Below are positions 1-9,200 of a stretch of DNA of 32,743 nt, one piece after another. Both the position numbers and the translations under genes were made by a program. The DNA comes from Planctomyces sp. Its GTDB lineage: Bacteria > Planctomycetota > Planctomycetia > Planctomycetales > Planctomycetaceae. The notes under the pieces were generated by a model. It saw nothing but the letters and a program-made list of their open reading frames with translations. It was not told the origin of the DNA and did not search any database. Position 1 is the first letter of the stretch, and every line of letters starts with the position of its first letter. The stretch lies in NCBI GenBank assembly GCA_005778225.1, contig SXPC01000264.1:1-32743 (forward strand), read 5' to 3'.

Positions 1-2
1 AC

Positions 3-557
3 CAAGCTGCCATGTTCGACCCGGAAGGCTTTAACGCCGGTGCCGAACGAGCCATTTTCTGGACCCGTCGCCAACTCGAATCCGCCGACGCCAAAGGCAA
101 CGAAAAACGCTGGGACTTTCTTGGCGAACTCCCCCGAATCAAACGTGAAGGGGAAATCATGTTCGTCCACGGCTCTGCTCGAAACCCGCTCAACGAGTAT
201 GTCTTCCCCGAAGACGTCTATAACCAGCGAAAAATGGAACGTATTTTCGGCCTGGTCGATAAATACTGCTTCCAGGGACATACCCACATCCCGGGCGTCT
301 TCTCAGAAGACCTGATGTTCCTGTCTCCGGAAGAATGCGACTTCAAATACACGCTCACCGACCGTAAAATCCTCGTCAACGTCGGCTCTGTTGGTCAGCC
401 TCGCAATGGTGACAACCGTGCCAGCTACGTCGTCCTTGACGGCAAGACGATCAATTTCAAACGTGTCCCTTACGACTTCAACAAGACAGCTCAAAAGATT
501 TACCCGATTCCCGAGTTGGATAACTTCCTCGGTGATCGCCTGCGAGACGGTCGTTAA
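3..557 (+). CDS. Calcineurin-like metallophosphoesterase, 5' end outside window
   Basis: Only the C-terminal part is present; the frame is open to the left edge (codons for Q-A-A precede the first Met at 12), so the start lies upstream. The segment contains FVHGSARNP and [10 protein letters not shown]. The GHTH box is the C-terminal metal-binding His motif of calcineurin-like phosphoesterases, and [12 protein letters not shown] is typical of the YfcE/MJ0936-like branch. The N-terminal metal motifs (DxH, GDxxD, GNHD) are cut off; the first residues fit the position just after GNHD. It probably hydrolyses a phosphodiester or phosphomonoester in the cytoplasm with two metal ions; the substrate cannot be told. 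It ends 159 bases before yidC, with a likely terminator between them, so it is probably a separate unit. Confidence 0.88.
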   Translation, partial: QAAMFDPEGFNAGAERAIFWTRRQLESADAKGNEKRWDFLGELPRIKREGEIMFVHGSARNPLNEYVFPEDVYNQRKMERIFGLVDKYCFQGHTHIPGVFSEDLMFLSPEECDFKYTLTDRKILVNVGSVGQPRNGDNRASYVVLDGKTINFKRVPYDFNKTAQKIYPIPELDNFLGDRLRDGR

Positions 558-645
558 TCACCTGCAAATTTCGGTCATGACTGGAATTGCTTAAACCATC
601 AAACGCCCCCAGGCGTTCCGAGCGTAGCCCTACTTCTGTTTTTTT

Positions 646-692
646 GTCGCCCGACTGCTTCCACGGAGGACCCAGGGCGACCTTTCCTTTTT
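646..692 (+). terminator. Probable intrinsic terminator after the phosphoesterase gene
   Basis: A 7-bp perfect stem, GTCGCCC (646-652) with GGGCGAC (675-681), is followed by the T-rich run CTTTCCTTTTT. The 22-base loop is long, which lowers confidence. A smaller hairpin, AACGCC/GGCGTT at 602-617, lies upstream, with a T7 run at 639-645 too far away to be canonical. Confidence 0.45.
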
Positions 693-716
693 GATATCGA
701 TTCGAGCTCTCCTGTC

Positions 717-2720
717 ATGGAACAACGACGTCTCATCACTTACGTCATCACCTGCGTCGTCTTCTCATCGGTCTGGTTTTACCTGATCGTCCCGACGTTC
801 TTCCCACAACTGGTTCAAAAGCCTCCCGTCAAACCAGACGCAGCCAATGAGCAGAAACTCGCTGACGGTGAAGTTAAACCAGCCGACGTCAACGCGAAAC
901 CCGCAACTCCCGACACCAAACCTGCTGAAGACGGTCAGCCGGCCGCAGCAGAGGTAAAGCCACCGGTCGAAGTGACCAGCTACCCTTACCGTGAGGTTGT
1001 CCTCGGCTCCCTCGATCCGAAATCAAACTACTACTATCAAGTCAGTTTGACTTCTAAGGGGGCGGGCGTTTCTCGCATCGAGCTCAATGACCCTCGCTAC
1101 TCCACGGATACCGACCGCGCCGTTCCTCTGGCTGTCGTTGGCAACAACCACAATCCTGAACTGGCAACCCTCCAGACCAACATCCCCTACATCGATGACC
1201 AGCTCAAAGGCAAATCGGGCAAGCTGGATGTCATCAACTGGAAGGTCAACGAAGAGCTCACAAAAGACGACACCGCCGTCTTTGAATACCCGTCTCCGGA
1301 TGGCAAAGTCACCGTTCGACGCACCTACACCATCCAGAACGGCAAACCCGACGCGCGCGACACCGACCCCACCGGCTACCTGCTCAAAACCAAAATTGAG
1401 TTCATCAACCAGTCGGGCGAAGAGATCAAGCTCTCGTACAACTCACACGGTCCAGTCGGTCTGCCACTGGAGAACGTTGATAACATTCAGCGATTCCGAA
1501 ATCTCCAGTTCGGCATGTTGAATGTTGAAGGGGGTGTCCGTCACGTCCAGGTGACCGCGGGAGAACTGGCCAATCAGTTCGAAGAAGCCCAGACGGAAAA
1601 TGATCCGAAGAAGGTCGAAACCTACACCGGCATGTTCCAGTTCCTCGGGCAGGACGTCCAATACTTCGCCGCCCTGCTGCACCCCGTCGGCAGTCAACTG
1701 GAATCATCTTACATCGAACGCGTCGTTCCTTACCTGAACCTCCCGGGGCGTGACCGCAATCACACGGACTTCGGTTTCACGTTCGAATCGAAGCCGGTAT
1801 CCGTCGCCAAAGGCGAAACCGTCGGCCACGAATACGAGCTCTTCGCGGGCCCGAAACGCAGCCCTCTTCTCGGGTCACTCCGAGCCGACGACATCATGGA
1901 ATACGGCTGGTTTGGCTCGATCGCCAAACTGATGCTCAGCATGATGAACATCTTCCACCGTTACCTGTTCCTGCCTTACGGCTTGTGCATCATCATGCTG
2001 ACGGTCATCGTCCGTGGTGCCATGTTCCCACTGTCTCGTAAGCAGGTCCAAGGCGCTCAGAAGATGAAAGAGCTTCAGCCGAAGATCAAAGAGCTCCAGA
2101 CCAAATACGCCGACGACAAGGAAAAACTCGCCCGCGCTCAGATGGAACTCTTCGCGAAAGCCGGTTACAACCCGCTGGCTGGCTGTCTGCCGATGCTGTT
2201 CCAGCTGCCGATTTTCATCGCCCTCTACAGTGCCCTGCAACACTCTGTTGACCTGCGTATGGCGAGCTTCCTGTGGGTCGACAACCTCGCTGCCCCCGAT
2301 CACCTTTTCACCCTTCCCTTCACTCTCCCGTTCATTGGAACCAACTCCTTCAACCTTCTGCCCATCCTGACGATCGTCCTCTTCATCGTGCAGCAGAAGA
2401 TGTTCATGCCGCCGCCGACCAACGAAGAGCAGGCGATGCAGCAGAAGATGATGAGCTACATGATGGTCTTCATGGGCTTCATGTTCTACAAAGTCCCCGC
2501 GGGTCTGTGCGTCTACTTCATCGCCAGCTCCCTGTGGGGTCTAGCCGAACGAAAACTCCTCGACTGGACCGGCGCCAACGAGCCGCCAGCTCCAACCGAC
2601 GATAAGAAAGCAGACGTTGTTAAGAAACCCGGCTACTTCAGCAACCTCATGAAGCAACTCGATCAGGCGGCCAACGACCCACAAGCCAAACAACTCTCAA
2701 AAACCAAGAAGCCCAGTTGA
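717..2720 (+). CDS. yidC: Membrane protein insertase YidC
   Basis: YidC inserts and folds inner-membrane proteins, alone or with SecYEG. The 667 residues show the Gram-negative layout: an N-terminal membrane segment (about 7-25), a Pro/Ala/Lys-rich linker (about 35-80), a large periplasmic beta domain up to about residue 385, then the conserved five-helix core. The core contains MLTVIVRGAMFPL, whose Arg matches the groove arginine of YidC, and the long cytoplasmic amphipathic stretch around KMKELQPKIKELQTKYADD, followed by PLAGCLPMLFQLPIFIALY. The C-terminus is a Lys-rich tail. It is somewhat longer than E. coli YidC (548 residues), mostly in the linker and periplasmic part. No clear Shine-Dalgarno precedes ATG 717. 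It is followed by a strong terminator and then mnmE. Identification is firm. Confidence 0.97.
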   Translation: MEQRRLITYVITCVVFSSVWFYLIVPTFFPQLVQKPPVKPDAANEQKLADGEVKPADVNAKPATPDTKPAEDGQPAAAEVKPPVEVTSYPYREVVLGSLDPKSNYYYQVSLTSKGAGVSRIELNDPRYSTDTDRAVPLAVVGNNHNPELATLQTNIPYIDDQLKGKSGKLDVINWKVNEELTKDDTAVFEYPSPDGKVTVRRTYTIQNGKPDARDTDPTGYLLKTKIEFINQSGEEIKLSYNSHGPVGLPLENVDNIQRFRNLQFGMLNVEGGVRHVQVTAGELANQFEEAQTENDPKKVETYTGMFQFLGQDVQYFAALLHPVGSQLESSYIERVVPYLNLPGRDRNHTDFGFTFESKPVSVAKGETVGHEYELFAGPKRSPLLGSLRADDIMEYGWFGSIAKLMLSMMNIFHRYLFLPYGLCIIMLTVIVRGAMFPLSRKQVQGAQKMKELQPKIKELQTKYADDKEKLARAQMELFAKAGYNPLAGCLPMLFQLPIFIALYSALQHSVDLRMASFLWVDNLAAPDHLFTLPFTLPFIGTNSFNLLPILTIVLFIVQQKMFMPPPTNEEQAMQQKMMSYMMVFMGFMFYKVPAGLCVYFIASSLWGLAERKLLDWTGANEPPAPTDDKKADVVKKPGYFSNLMKQLDQAANDPQAKQLSKTKKPS

Positions 2721-2721
2721 C

Positions 2722-2839
2722 GTAGGGTCCGCTGTGCGGACCGTCAATTCGGTATGATTCCAAGAGGCGGCTACAACTCAAATAGCCGCCTCTTTCTTTT
2801 TCTGGACAGCTCTTTAACGGTCCGCACAACGGACCCTAC
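2722..2839. repeat. 23-bp inverted repeat enclosing the yidC terminator
   Basis: The 23-base arms at 2722-2744 (begins GTAGGGTCCGC, ends GCGGACCGT) and 2817-2839 are reverse complements with one mismatch and enclose 72 bases holding the yidC terminator. Each arm also contains an internal short palindrome (GGTCCGCTGTGCGGACC). The right arm ends 9 bases before the mnmE start. It resembles a mobile intergenic repeat in two opposite copies. Confidence 0.75.
2762..2801 (+). terminator. Intrinsic terminator of yidC
   Basis: A perfect 11-bp stem, AAGAGGCGGCT (2762-2772) with AGCCGCCTCTT (2784-2794), has an 11-base loop and runs into a T-rich tract (TTTCTTTTTCT). It lies 41 bases after the yidC stop and suggests mnmE has its own promoter or depends on read-through. 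Confidence 0.85.
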
Positions 2840-2848
2840 AATTCTCGA

Positions 2849-4234
2849 ATGCACCCAGACGACACCATCGCTGCCCTCTCCTCTCCCCCCGGCTCCGCCC
2901 CGCGCGGCATCCTCCGACTCTCCGGCCCTCAGACACTTCCGATCGTCGAGAAAGTCTTCACTCCGACTGATGCTACCCGTTTCGACACCGCAGTCTCAAA
3001 AGCAGCCCCTCGCCTCCACCACGGCTCGCTGACCGTCTTCGAAAAGTTCCCCCTCGACGCCCTGCTTTACCTATGGCCAGGCACACGCAGCTACACCGGC
3101 GAGCCACTGGCCGAGTTTCACCTCGTCGGCTCACCAGTTATCCTCGATCACGTCCTGACGCAGCTCTACCAGTCCGGTGCCCGCCCCGCCCGGCAAGGCG
3201 AATTCACTCTCCGGGCCTTCCTCGCCGGCAAGCTCGATCTGACCCAAGCCGAAGCCGTCCTCGGCGTCATCCATGCGCGTGACGACGACGAACTCAAGAC
3301 CGCCCTCTCCCAACTCGCCGGCGGTCTCTCGACCCAGCTCCAGGCCCTCCGCCTCTCCTTGCTCGACCACCTCGCTGACCTCGAAGCGGGCCTCGACTTC
3401 GTCGAAGAAGACATCGACTTCGTCGACCGCTCGTCCCTGATCCTTAGCCTCAATGAAGTCATCTCCAAGACACGCGAACTGCGCGACGCAGCGTCCAACC
3501 AGTTCCGTCAGGACCACCCGTTCAAAGTCGTCCTCGCTGGCCTCCCTAACGCTGGCAAAAGTACTCTCTTCAATGCGCTCGCTGGTCAGGACGCCGCCAT
3601 CGTCTCGGCTGTCCGTGGCACAACGCGAGATTACCTGCGACATACCCTCCGCTGGCACAACACCCAGATCGAACTCATAGACACCGCAGGCTGGGAGCAA
3701 GACCCTTTCGGCCCCATGCAGCAAGCCCAGCGACTCCGAGAAGAAATCATCAGCCAGGCCGACGTCCTCATCTGGTGCACGTCCCCCGACATCGCTTCTG
3801 ACCCAATCCTTGGCCCGATCAACTCAACCCACGCCGACCAGCTTCGACACCAACACGACTCCGTCCTCCACGCGTTCACCAAGTCGGATCTTCTCCCCGC
3901 CTCACCCAACGAACATTACGACATCACCCTCAGCGTCCACCAGAAAACCGGCCTCGCGGAGATCCAGCATCTCATCCAACAAACCTGCCACGCCCACCAA
4001 CAAGGCGAGCAACGACTCCTCGTCGGCTCGACCGCCGCCCGTTGCCGCGATTCTCTCAGCAAGGCCCTCGAACTCCTCGAATCCGCCCTCTCCCTTGCCC
4101 AGTCCCGTACCGGCGACGAACTCATCGCCAGCGACCTCCGTTCCGGCCTCGAACACCTCGGCGAAATCACCGGCGCTGTCTACACCGACGACCTCCTCGA
4201 CCGCATCTTCAGCAAGTTCTGCATCGGCAAATGA
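2849..4234 (+). CDS. mnmE: tRNA modification GTPase MnmE
   Basis: With MnmG, MnmE makes the 5-carboxymethylaminomethyl modification on wobble uridine of certain tRNAs, using GTP and a methylene-tetrahydrofolate. The N-terminal folate-binding domain shows TIAALSSPPGSAPRGILRLSG-type sequence (residues 6-26) and ARQGEFTLRAFLAGKLDLTQ (111-130). The inserted Ras-like G domain has G1 GLPNAGKST (231-239), the K-loop/G2 region ending GTTRD (257-261), G3 DTAG (278-281) and G4 TKSD (344-347, usually NKxD). The C-terminus ends in FCIGK, carrying the catalytic-cysteine motif C-x-G-K. Length 461 matches the family. The G4 Asn-to-Thr change is a mild variation. All key residues are present, so it should be functional. 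Confidence 0.95.
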   Translation: MHPDDTIAALSSPPGSAPRGILRLSGPQTLPIVEKVFTPTDATRFDTAVSKAAPRLHHGSLTVFEKFPLDALLYLWPGTRSYTGEPLAEFHLVGSPVILDHVLTQLYQSGARPARQGEFTLRAFLAGKLDLTQAEAVLGVIHARDDDELKTALSQLAGGLSTQLQALRLSLLDHLADLEAGLDFVEEDIDFVDRSSLILSLNEVISKTRELRDAASNQFRQDHPFKVVLAGLPNAGKSTLFNALAGQDAAIVSAVRGTTRDYLRHTLRWHNTQIELIDTAGWEQDPFGPMQQAQRLREEIISQADVLIWCTSPDIASDPILGPINSTHADQLRHQHDSVLHAFTKSDLLPASPNEHYDITLSVHQKTGLAEIQHLIQQTCHAHQQGEQRLLVGSTAARCRDSLSKALELLESALSLAQSRTGDELIASDLRSGLEHLGEITGAVYTDDLLDRIFSKFCIGK

Positions 4235-4364
4235 GGCTCAACAATAGGTAGCTTGTCTGCCATGCTTGCAGCTTTGAGCAAACATGTTCTCAACGCTCCA
4301 ATGTCGAGTGAAGCAGCATGTTCACCCCAAGCTGTGAGCATGGCACCATCCGGTCACAGGGCGC

Positions 4365-4399
4365 AAAAAAAAGAGGTGAAAGCCTGGCCTTCACCTCTT
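4365..4399 (-). terminator. Intrinsic terminator of the BON-domain gene, end of the T2SS block
   Basis: A perfect 10-bp stem (AAGAGGTGAA 4371-4380 with TTCACCTCTT 4390-4399, 9-base loop) is followed, reading the minus strand, by an eight-base U tract from the A run at 4365-4372. It sits just downstream of the minus-strand gene ending at 4427, and lies between convergent genes, so it may also limit mnmE read-through. Confidence 0.85.
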
Positions 4400-4426
4400 G
4401 GTTGATTCTCTGGAATGCAAGCCGCT

Positions 4427-5092
4427 CTACTCGGCTGCAATCACCATGCGGTTCTCAACATTTCTCACGCCGGGCTCGAGCATCATATACATCTCGAGCA
4501 TTTTTGCTTTCTGAGCGTCAGCCACAGTCCCGGTGAGAATCGCAGTCCCACCTTCGTACATCTCAACAGCGACAGAATCATTCACTCTTTTCGCGGCAAC
4601 AAGTTTGCTGACTTGTTGTGGCAGCGGAGCGGAAGCAAACGAGCGCGGTGCACTCGGCTCAATGTTGAATCCGAGACGAACCCCACCACGAACGTCAACC
4701 TGCTTGATCCGGCTGTTCAAACTGGAAAGACGCGAGGCACTATTGCGTTGTTGATAATTCGGCGTCTGCATGTTCAGCGATTGAGTCGCTGCCTGGGCAT
4801 TCCCGACAAGTCCGCCATTGCTTTCAGTGAAACCGACCATATCGTTGCCGAAATCGCGACTGACCCGATCCGTTCCACCAGCAGTTGCATCAATTCCTTG
4901 GGAGGCTCCTCCCGTTGCAGAACCTCGCGTCGAGCCTTGGCCGCTTGTGGTCCCACGTGACGTCGAACCAGTACTGCTTCCTCGACTTGAGGCAGACGTT
5001 CCAGACCCTGCCCCAGCGGTGCTGCGTGACTGTGCGGACGCATCTGCTGACCACAGAACAAGTAACGTCAAACAGGCAGTAATTCGAAGCAT
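4427..5092 (-). CDS. Secreted BON-domain-like protein
   Basis: The 221-residue product starts with a classical signal peptide (MLRITACLTLLVLWSADASA, cleavage before Gln21). A Ser/Thr/Gly-rich low-complexity stretch follows to about residue 65, then an Asn/Gln-rich middle and a C-terminal domain (about 155-221). The end, with GGTAILTGTVADAQKAKMLE and GVRNVENRMVIA, follows the BON pattern: hydrophobic strand, G-x-V motif, helix, then V-x-N. BON domains occur in periplasmic proteins and in some secretin-associated proteins and are thought to bind membranes or proteins. GGAG lies 8 bases before the ATG. It is the last gene of the T2SS block, 175 bases after the lipoprotein gene, and is followed by a strong terminator. 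Its role in secretion is inferred from position only. Confidence 0.7.
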   Translation of the reverse strand: MLRITACLTLLVLWSADASAQSRSTAGAGSGTSASSRGSSTGSTSRGTTSGQGSTRGSATGGASQGIDATAGGTDRVSRDFGNDMVGFTESNGGLVGNAQAATQSLNMQTPNYQQRNSASRLSSLNSRIKQVDVRGGVRLGFNIEPSAPRSFASAPLPQQVSKLVAAKRVNDSVAVEMYEGGTAILTGTVADAQKAKMLEMYMMLEPGVRNVENRMVIAAE

Positions 5093-5240
5093 ATCGATCT
5101 CCGTGAATGGCGACTGGTTAACCTAGTCGCATCGAACATTGACTCTGCTTCAACACCGAAATTGCCGGGTTGGATTCGCAGTAACAGCCGGAATAGCCAG
5201 CATTTTCAAAAAATGGACTCGGCTGGTTTCACACTGAACG

Positions 5241-5297
5241 AGACATCGTCAGTGACCAGAGACATTCTCAGTGACCAAAAACATCGTCAAAACTGTC
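5241..5297. repeat. 19-bp imperfect tandem repeat at the lipoprotein stop codon
   Basis: Units begin at 5241 (AGACATCGTCAGTGACCAG), 5260 (AGACATTCTCAGTGACCAA) and 5279 (AAACATCGTC, then diverging): two near-complete copies and a partial third. The lipoprotein stop codon (5268-5270) lies in the second unit, so its last residues (DDVFGH) are encoded by repeat sequence. Slippage here would change the C-terminus. Confidence 0.65.
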
Positions 5298-6257
5298 TGA
5301 TTTTGCAGGCTCCGAACTCCCCTCTGCCAGGGGATGACCACTGACTGCGGTTCGCTTACGAGCCGGCTCGGCTGGCTTGGTCTCCGCAGGAGCCAGCTGA
5401 TGTGACTCGAACGCCGGTTCGTCTGACGCCGACGACTGGGAAGTCGCTCGCAGCGTCTGGACAGTGTCTGAAGGAGCCAGTGAACTTTGAGGCGTCAGGG
5501 TCATCACCTTGAGTGGGTGTGCCTGCTCGTCCTTCGGTTCCGTGCGTGTTTGAGCCCCCACTCGCGGACGCACATCTGGCTCTTCATGCGAGGCTTGTTC
5601 AATCCCAGTCCCCCCTCGCAGAAATGGCTTGTAGGTCTTCGTCATTGACGAGACGCTATCGGTCATTTTTTCATGTTCAATCGCATCGTATTTGGATGCC
5701 AGGCTGACTGCATGGTCACCTGGTTTTGGATCGGTGATTTTGGCAATTTTCTTGCCGGACAGAACGATCGTCGACTCACTCGAGAGGACATCGCCAGACA
5801 ATTCGCTGTTGTATTTCATTCTCAGCGTGCATTTGGCTTCGTGCATTCCCGGACGGGTGTAAGGCAGAAACAGCTGGTACGATGGTCCGAGTTTCCCCTC
5901 GTTGTAGTAACCCTGAAGAGCTCCCCCCTTAAATTCATAGATATGAATTGGTTTGGACTGCTCTTCGACACTTCCAACATCGTCGAACACATAGACCTTC
6001 AGATCGCCATCGACCTTGATCGGTCGCTTGGAGCCTTGGGCAAAGAACATGATCTGGCCAGCGAATCCGCGTGTTGGAGCGCCTTTTGTACTCTTACCTT
6101 CTCCTGGCTGCCAGATCGCCATCACTTCGACGACTGGCAAGCCCTTGTTCTCTTTAGGCTGTCGTCCCATCAGGGTCGATGTCATGGAGAGGGTGCTGCA
6201 ACCGCTCGAAAGGCTGGTCAAAATGAGTGACAGGACGATGAAACTCTTGGCTTTCAT
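5268..6257 (-). CDS. Putative lipoprotein coupled to the secretin gene
   Basis: No named family was recognised. The 329-residue protein begins with a short lipoprotein-like signal (MKAKSFIVLSLILTSLSSGC, acylatable Cys20; the -3 residue is Ser rather than Leu). The middle (about 35-185) looks like a beta-rich domain, with patterns such as IKVDGDLKVYVFDD, YQLFLPYTRPGMHEAKCTLR and STIVLSG. The C-terminal third is charged, Ser/Pro/Glu-rich and probably disordered. The start ATG overlaps the gspD stop (ATGA, 6254-6257), so the two are translationally coupled. A lipoprotein tied this tightly to a secretin may serve as a pilotin or secretin accessory factor, but no pilotin sequence is recognisable; that role is inference. 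The beta-rich domain could instead bind another envelope partner. Confidence 0.75.
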   Translation of the reverse strand: MKAKSFIVLSLILTSLSSGCSTLSMTSTLMGRQPKENKGLPVVEVMAIWQPGEGKSTKGAPTRGFAGQIMFFAQGSKRPIKVDGDLKVYVFDDVGSVEEQSKPIHIYEFKGGALQGYYNEGKLGPSYQLFLPYTRPGMHEAKCTLRMKYNSELSGDVLSSESTIVLSGKKIAKITDPKPGDHAVSLASKYDAIEHEKMTDSVSSMTKTYKPFLRGGTGIEQASHEEPDVRPRVGAQTRTEPKDEQAHPLKVMTLTPQSSLAPSDTVQTLRATSQSSASDEPAFESHQLAPAETKPAEPARKRTAVSGHPLAEGSSEPAKSDSFDDVFGH

Positions 6258-9200
6258 AGACGGGCACTCCCTGGCTTATTGGTTGTCGAATTTGGTGGGC
6301 TTAATTTCAGATTTCCCGGCGGCATGATGGTGGAGGGAACATCCGATTCTTCCAGGCGTCGATCGATGTATTCAGATTCCAGAGCAGGTGCAGGCGACAT
6401 CGTTCCATCTGGCATCATTTCCAGATTCTGGAGAGGAACACCTTCCATCATCTGATTGGCACCTTCTTGCGGAATTCCGAAAAGTGGTCCATGAGCCTTC
6501 TCTGCATCTTCGACCAGGAAGTGCAGACGACCTGCTTCGACTTCCTTGATCAGCTCGTTCTCACAGTCATCGCCGATTACGCGTGGTGTCAGGAAAATCA
6601 GCAGCTCGCGTCGAGTCGTCGAGACGGAGTCATAGCGGAACAGGTGATTGATGATCGGGATATCACCCAGCCAGGGAACCTTGCGTTGAACCGTATCATC
6701 CTCTTCAGTAATCATCCCCCCCAAAACGATCGTTTGACCGGATGTCACACTGACCGTCGAGCGAGCCACGGTGATGTTCTTAACTGGTGCAGTAATCGTG
6801 TTCCCGGTGTTGGCATCGACGAAGATGGGAACTCCACCTGTCGTCGTGTAGTTACTCTTTTCTGCGACGACATCCATGACGATCTGACCATCAGGGTTGA
6901 TCCGTGGTGTGACATCCAGAATGATCCCTGCGGTATCGTAGGAGACGTTCGGGTTAGCAATTCCTGCCTGAGAAATGTTGACGCCATCAACAATCGGGAA
7001 GTTCTGACCAACCTGGATCTGAGCAATCTGGTTGTGAACGGTTCGGATCTGTGGACGCGAGAGGATCTGTGTGTTCCGTCGAGCTTGCAGTGCACGAATC
7101 AAAAGGCTGACTTGCTCTGAACTGGCAGAAAGAACCAGTCCCCCGAACCCCAGTTCGCTATTCGCACGACCGACGCCGAAGTTCGTCAGCGACTGAGAAC
7201 CAACCGTACTCGGGCTACCACCAGGACCAAGGTTGTTCCCCAGCGGGTTGCCGTTGTTGAAGTTATAACCAGGTGATCCCGACTGAGAAACGATGTTCTG
7301 AGTGGTCGTCTGAATGTTCTGGTTGGTTGTCGTCTGAGTCAATGTGGTGATCGAGTCAATGATGCTTCGATCGAACAGGACCGAATCCTGAAAGCCCAGC
7401 TCGATTCCGAATTCATCCGTGTTATCAAGGGCAACTTCGACCAGCAACGCCTGGATGATGACCTGGGCAGGGGCTTTATCGAGCTCATTGATAATCCGCA
7501 TGATTTCATCCATGTACTGCGGAGTCGCTGAGATCAGAAGGTTGTTACCGTTAGGGTCCGGAACAACGATGACTTCTCGTTGCAGTTGTTCAGTCAGGCT
7601 GATGGCATCCTGATCGAGTGCAGCAAGTTCACGTTGTGTTTCCAGGAACTGGTTGATCGCTTCAGAGATCAGTTCCGCAGGACTGTTATTCAGCTGGACG
7701 ACCTTGCTGGTTCGCTGACGGGAGTCACTCTGGTCGAGCTTCAGCAGAATAGCCTCAACCTGAGTCAGGGCATCTTCACCACCGATCGCCAGAATGCTGT
7801 TCGTGCGGATGTCGACTGAGAATCGAATCGGTATCAGACTGCTCGCTGAGTCACGAGCACCTTGAACCGGAATCGTTGAAGAAACCGCATCGGTCGCATC
7901 AAACAGCTGTGACAGCATATCCGCAGAAGCGGTCGCATCCGCAAAGCCCAGCGTGAAGACCTTGATAACCGCAGCCGCATCAGCAGGACGGTCCAACGCA
8001 GCGACCAGCGAGCGAATCAAAGGCAGCGTACGAGCAGGGGCAATGACAGCCAGACTGTTGCTGCGAATATCTGCAGAGATCCGCAGATCCGACAGCACAC
8101 CCGAGCGGATCAGTTCCGCTTGTTGCCCGCTTCCAGACAGGAATTCCAGGACAATCGAACGAGCCGAGTTCTGTGTCGCAGCACCGGCGTTCGTCAACTG
8201 CTTGGGGTTCAAGGCTTCATCGATCGATTCATTCAGGAAGTCCGCGATTTCCTGAGCAACGGCATACTTCAGAGGGATCAGTTCAATGCGGTTGATCGCA
8301 TGAGATTCATCTCGATCCAAGCCTTCCAGGATCTTCGCGACTTCGGTCAAGTCTCTCTGAGAACCTTGTGCAATAACCAGGTTCGTACGGTAATCCGCAG
8401 AGACCCGGGCCCGTGACTTCATGCCGACGTTTGTCTGATAGAAGTCTTCAATGACCCCGACAGCCGCAGCTGCCGTAGCATTCTTGAGCTGGAACAGCTG
8501 AATCATCGAATCCGCTTCCATCGGGCGATCAAGCTGATCGATCAACTGCAGAACGGCATCGAGTTCAACAGTCGGAGAGACAATGATCACCGAGTTCGGC
8601 TGCACAACCGGAATCACGTTGACCTTCACCTGATTACGGCTGGTCCGCTGATCGATGGATTGCACCGAGGTATAAACACTGTTGAGCAGTTCTGTCAGCG
8701 CTTCGCTGTTGACGAACGACAGGTGACGCAGGTGAATCTCGGGCGTCATTCCGGCTGACATCCCCTCGATCGAGCGGATGATTTCCATAACCGCATTGAT
8801 GTCCTGCTCGTTACCTTCCAGGACCAGCATGCCAGAATCTGGCAGTGACTCGACCTTCACATTCCCGCGGATGCGGTTCAGAATGCTGTTGAGGTCCGCT
8901 GCTGTTTTCGGATCTGCTTGACGTGATGGATCGACGGCCTGGGCAGGAGCAGCTGGCGGTGCAGTGATCGGAGCATCGCCTTGCGGTTGTGCCTGTGTCA
9001 TCGCAATCGTTTGAGCGCGACGTGGATCTTTCAGCAACTCACCAACCACCAGTGGCAGTTCTTCCGCCATCGGGGCAACGCTCGGAGAGACCGTCATCAG
9101 TTTTTGATTGGTCGCAGCCACATCAGCACGATCAAGAATCCGACACAGCTTCGTCAGATCGGCCTTTGACTTGGCATCGCCATCAATGAACAGTTCGTTG

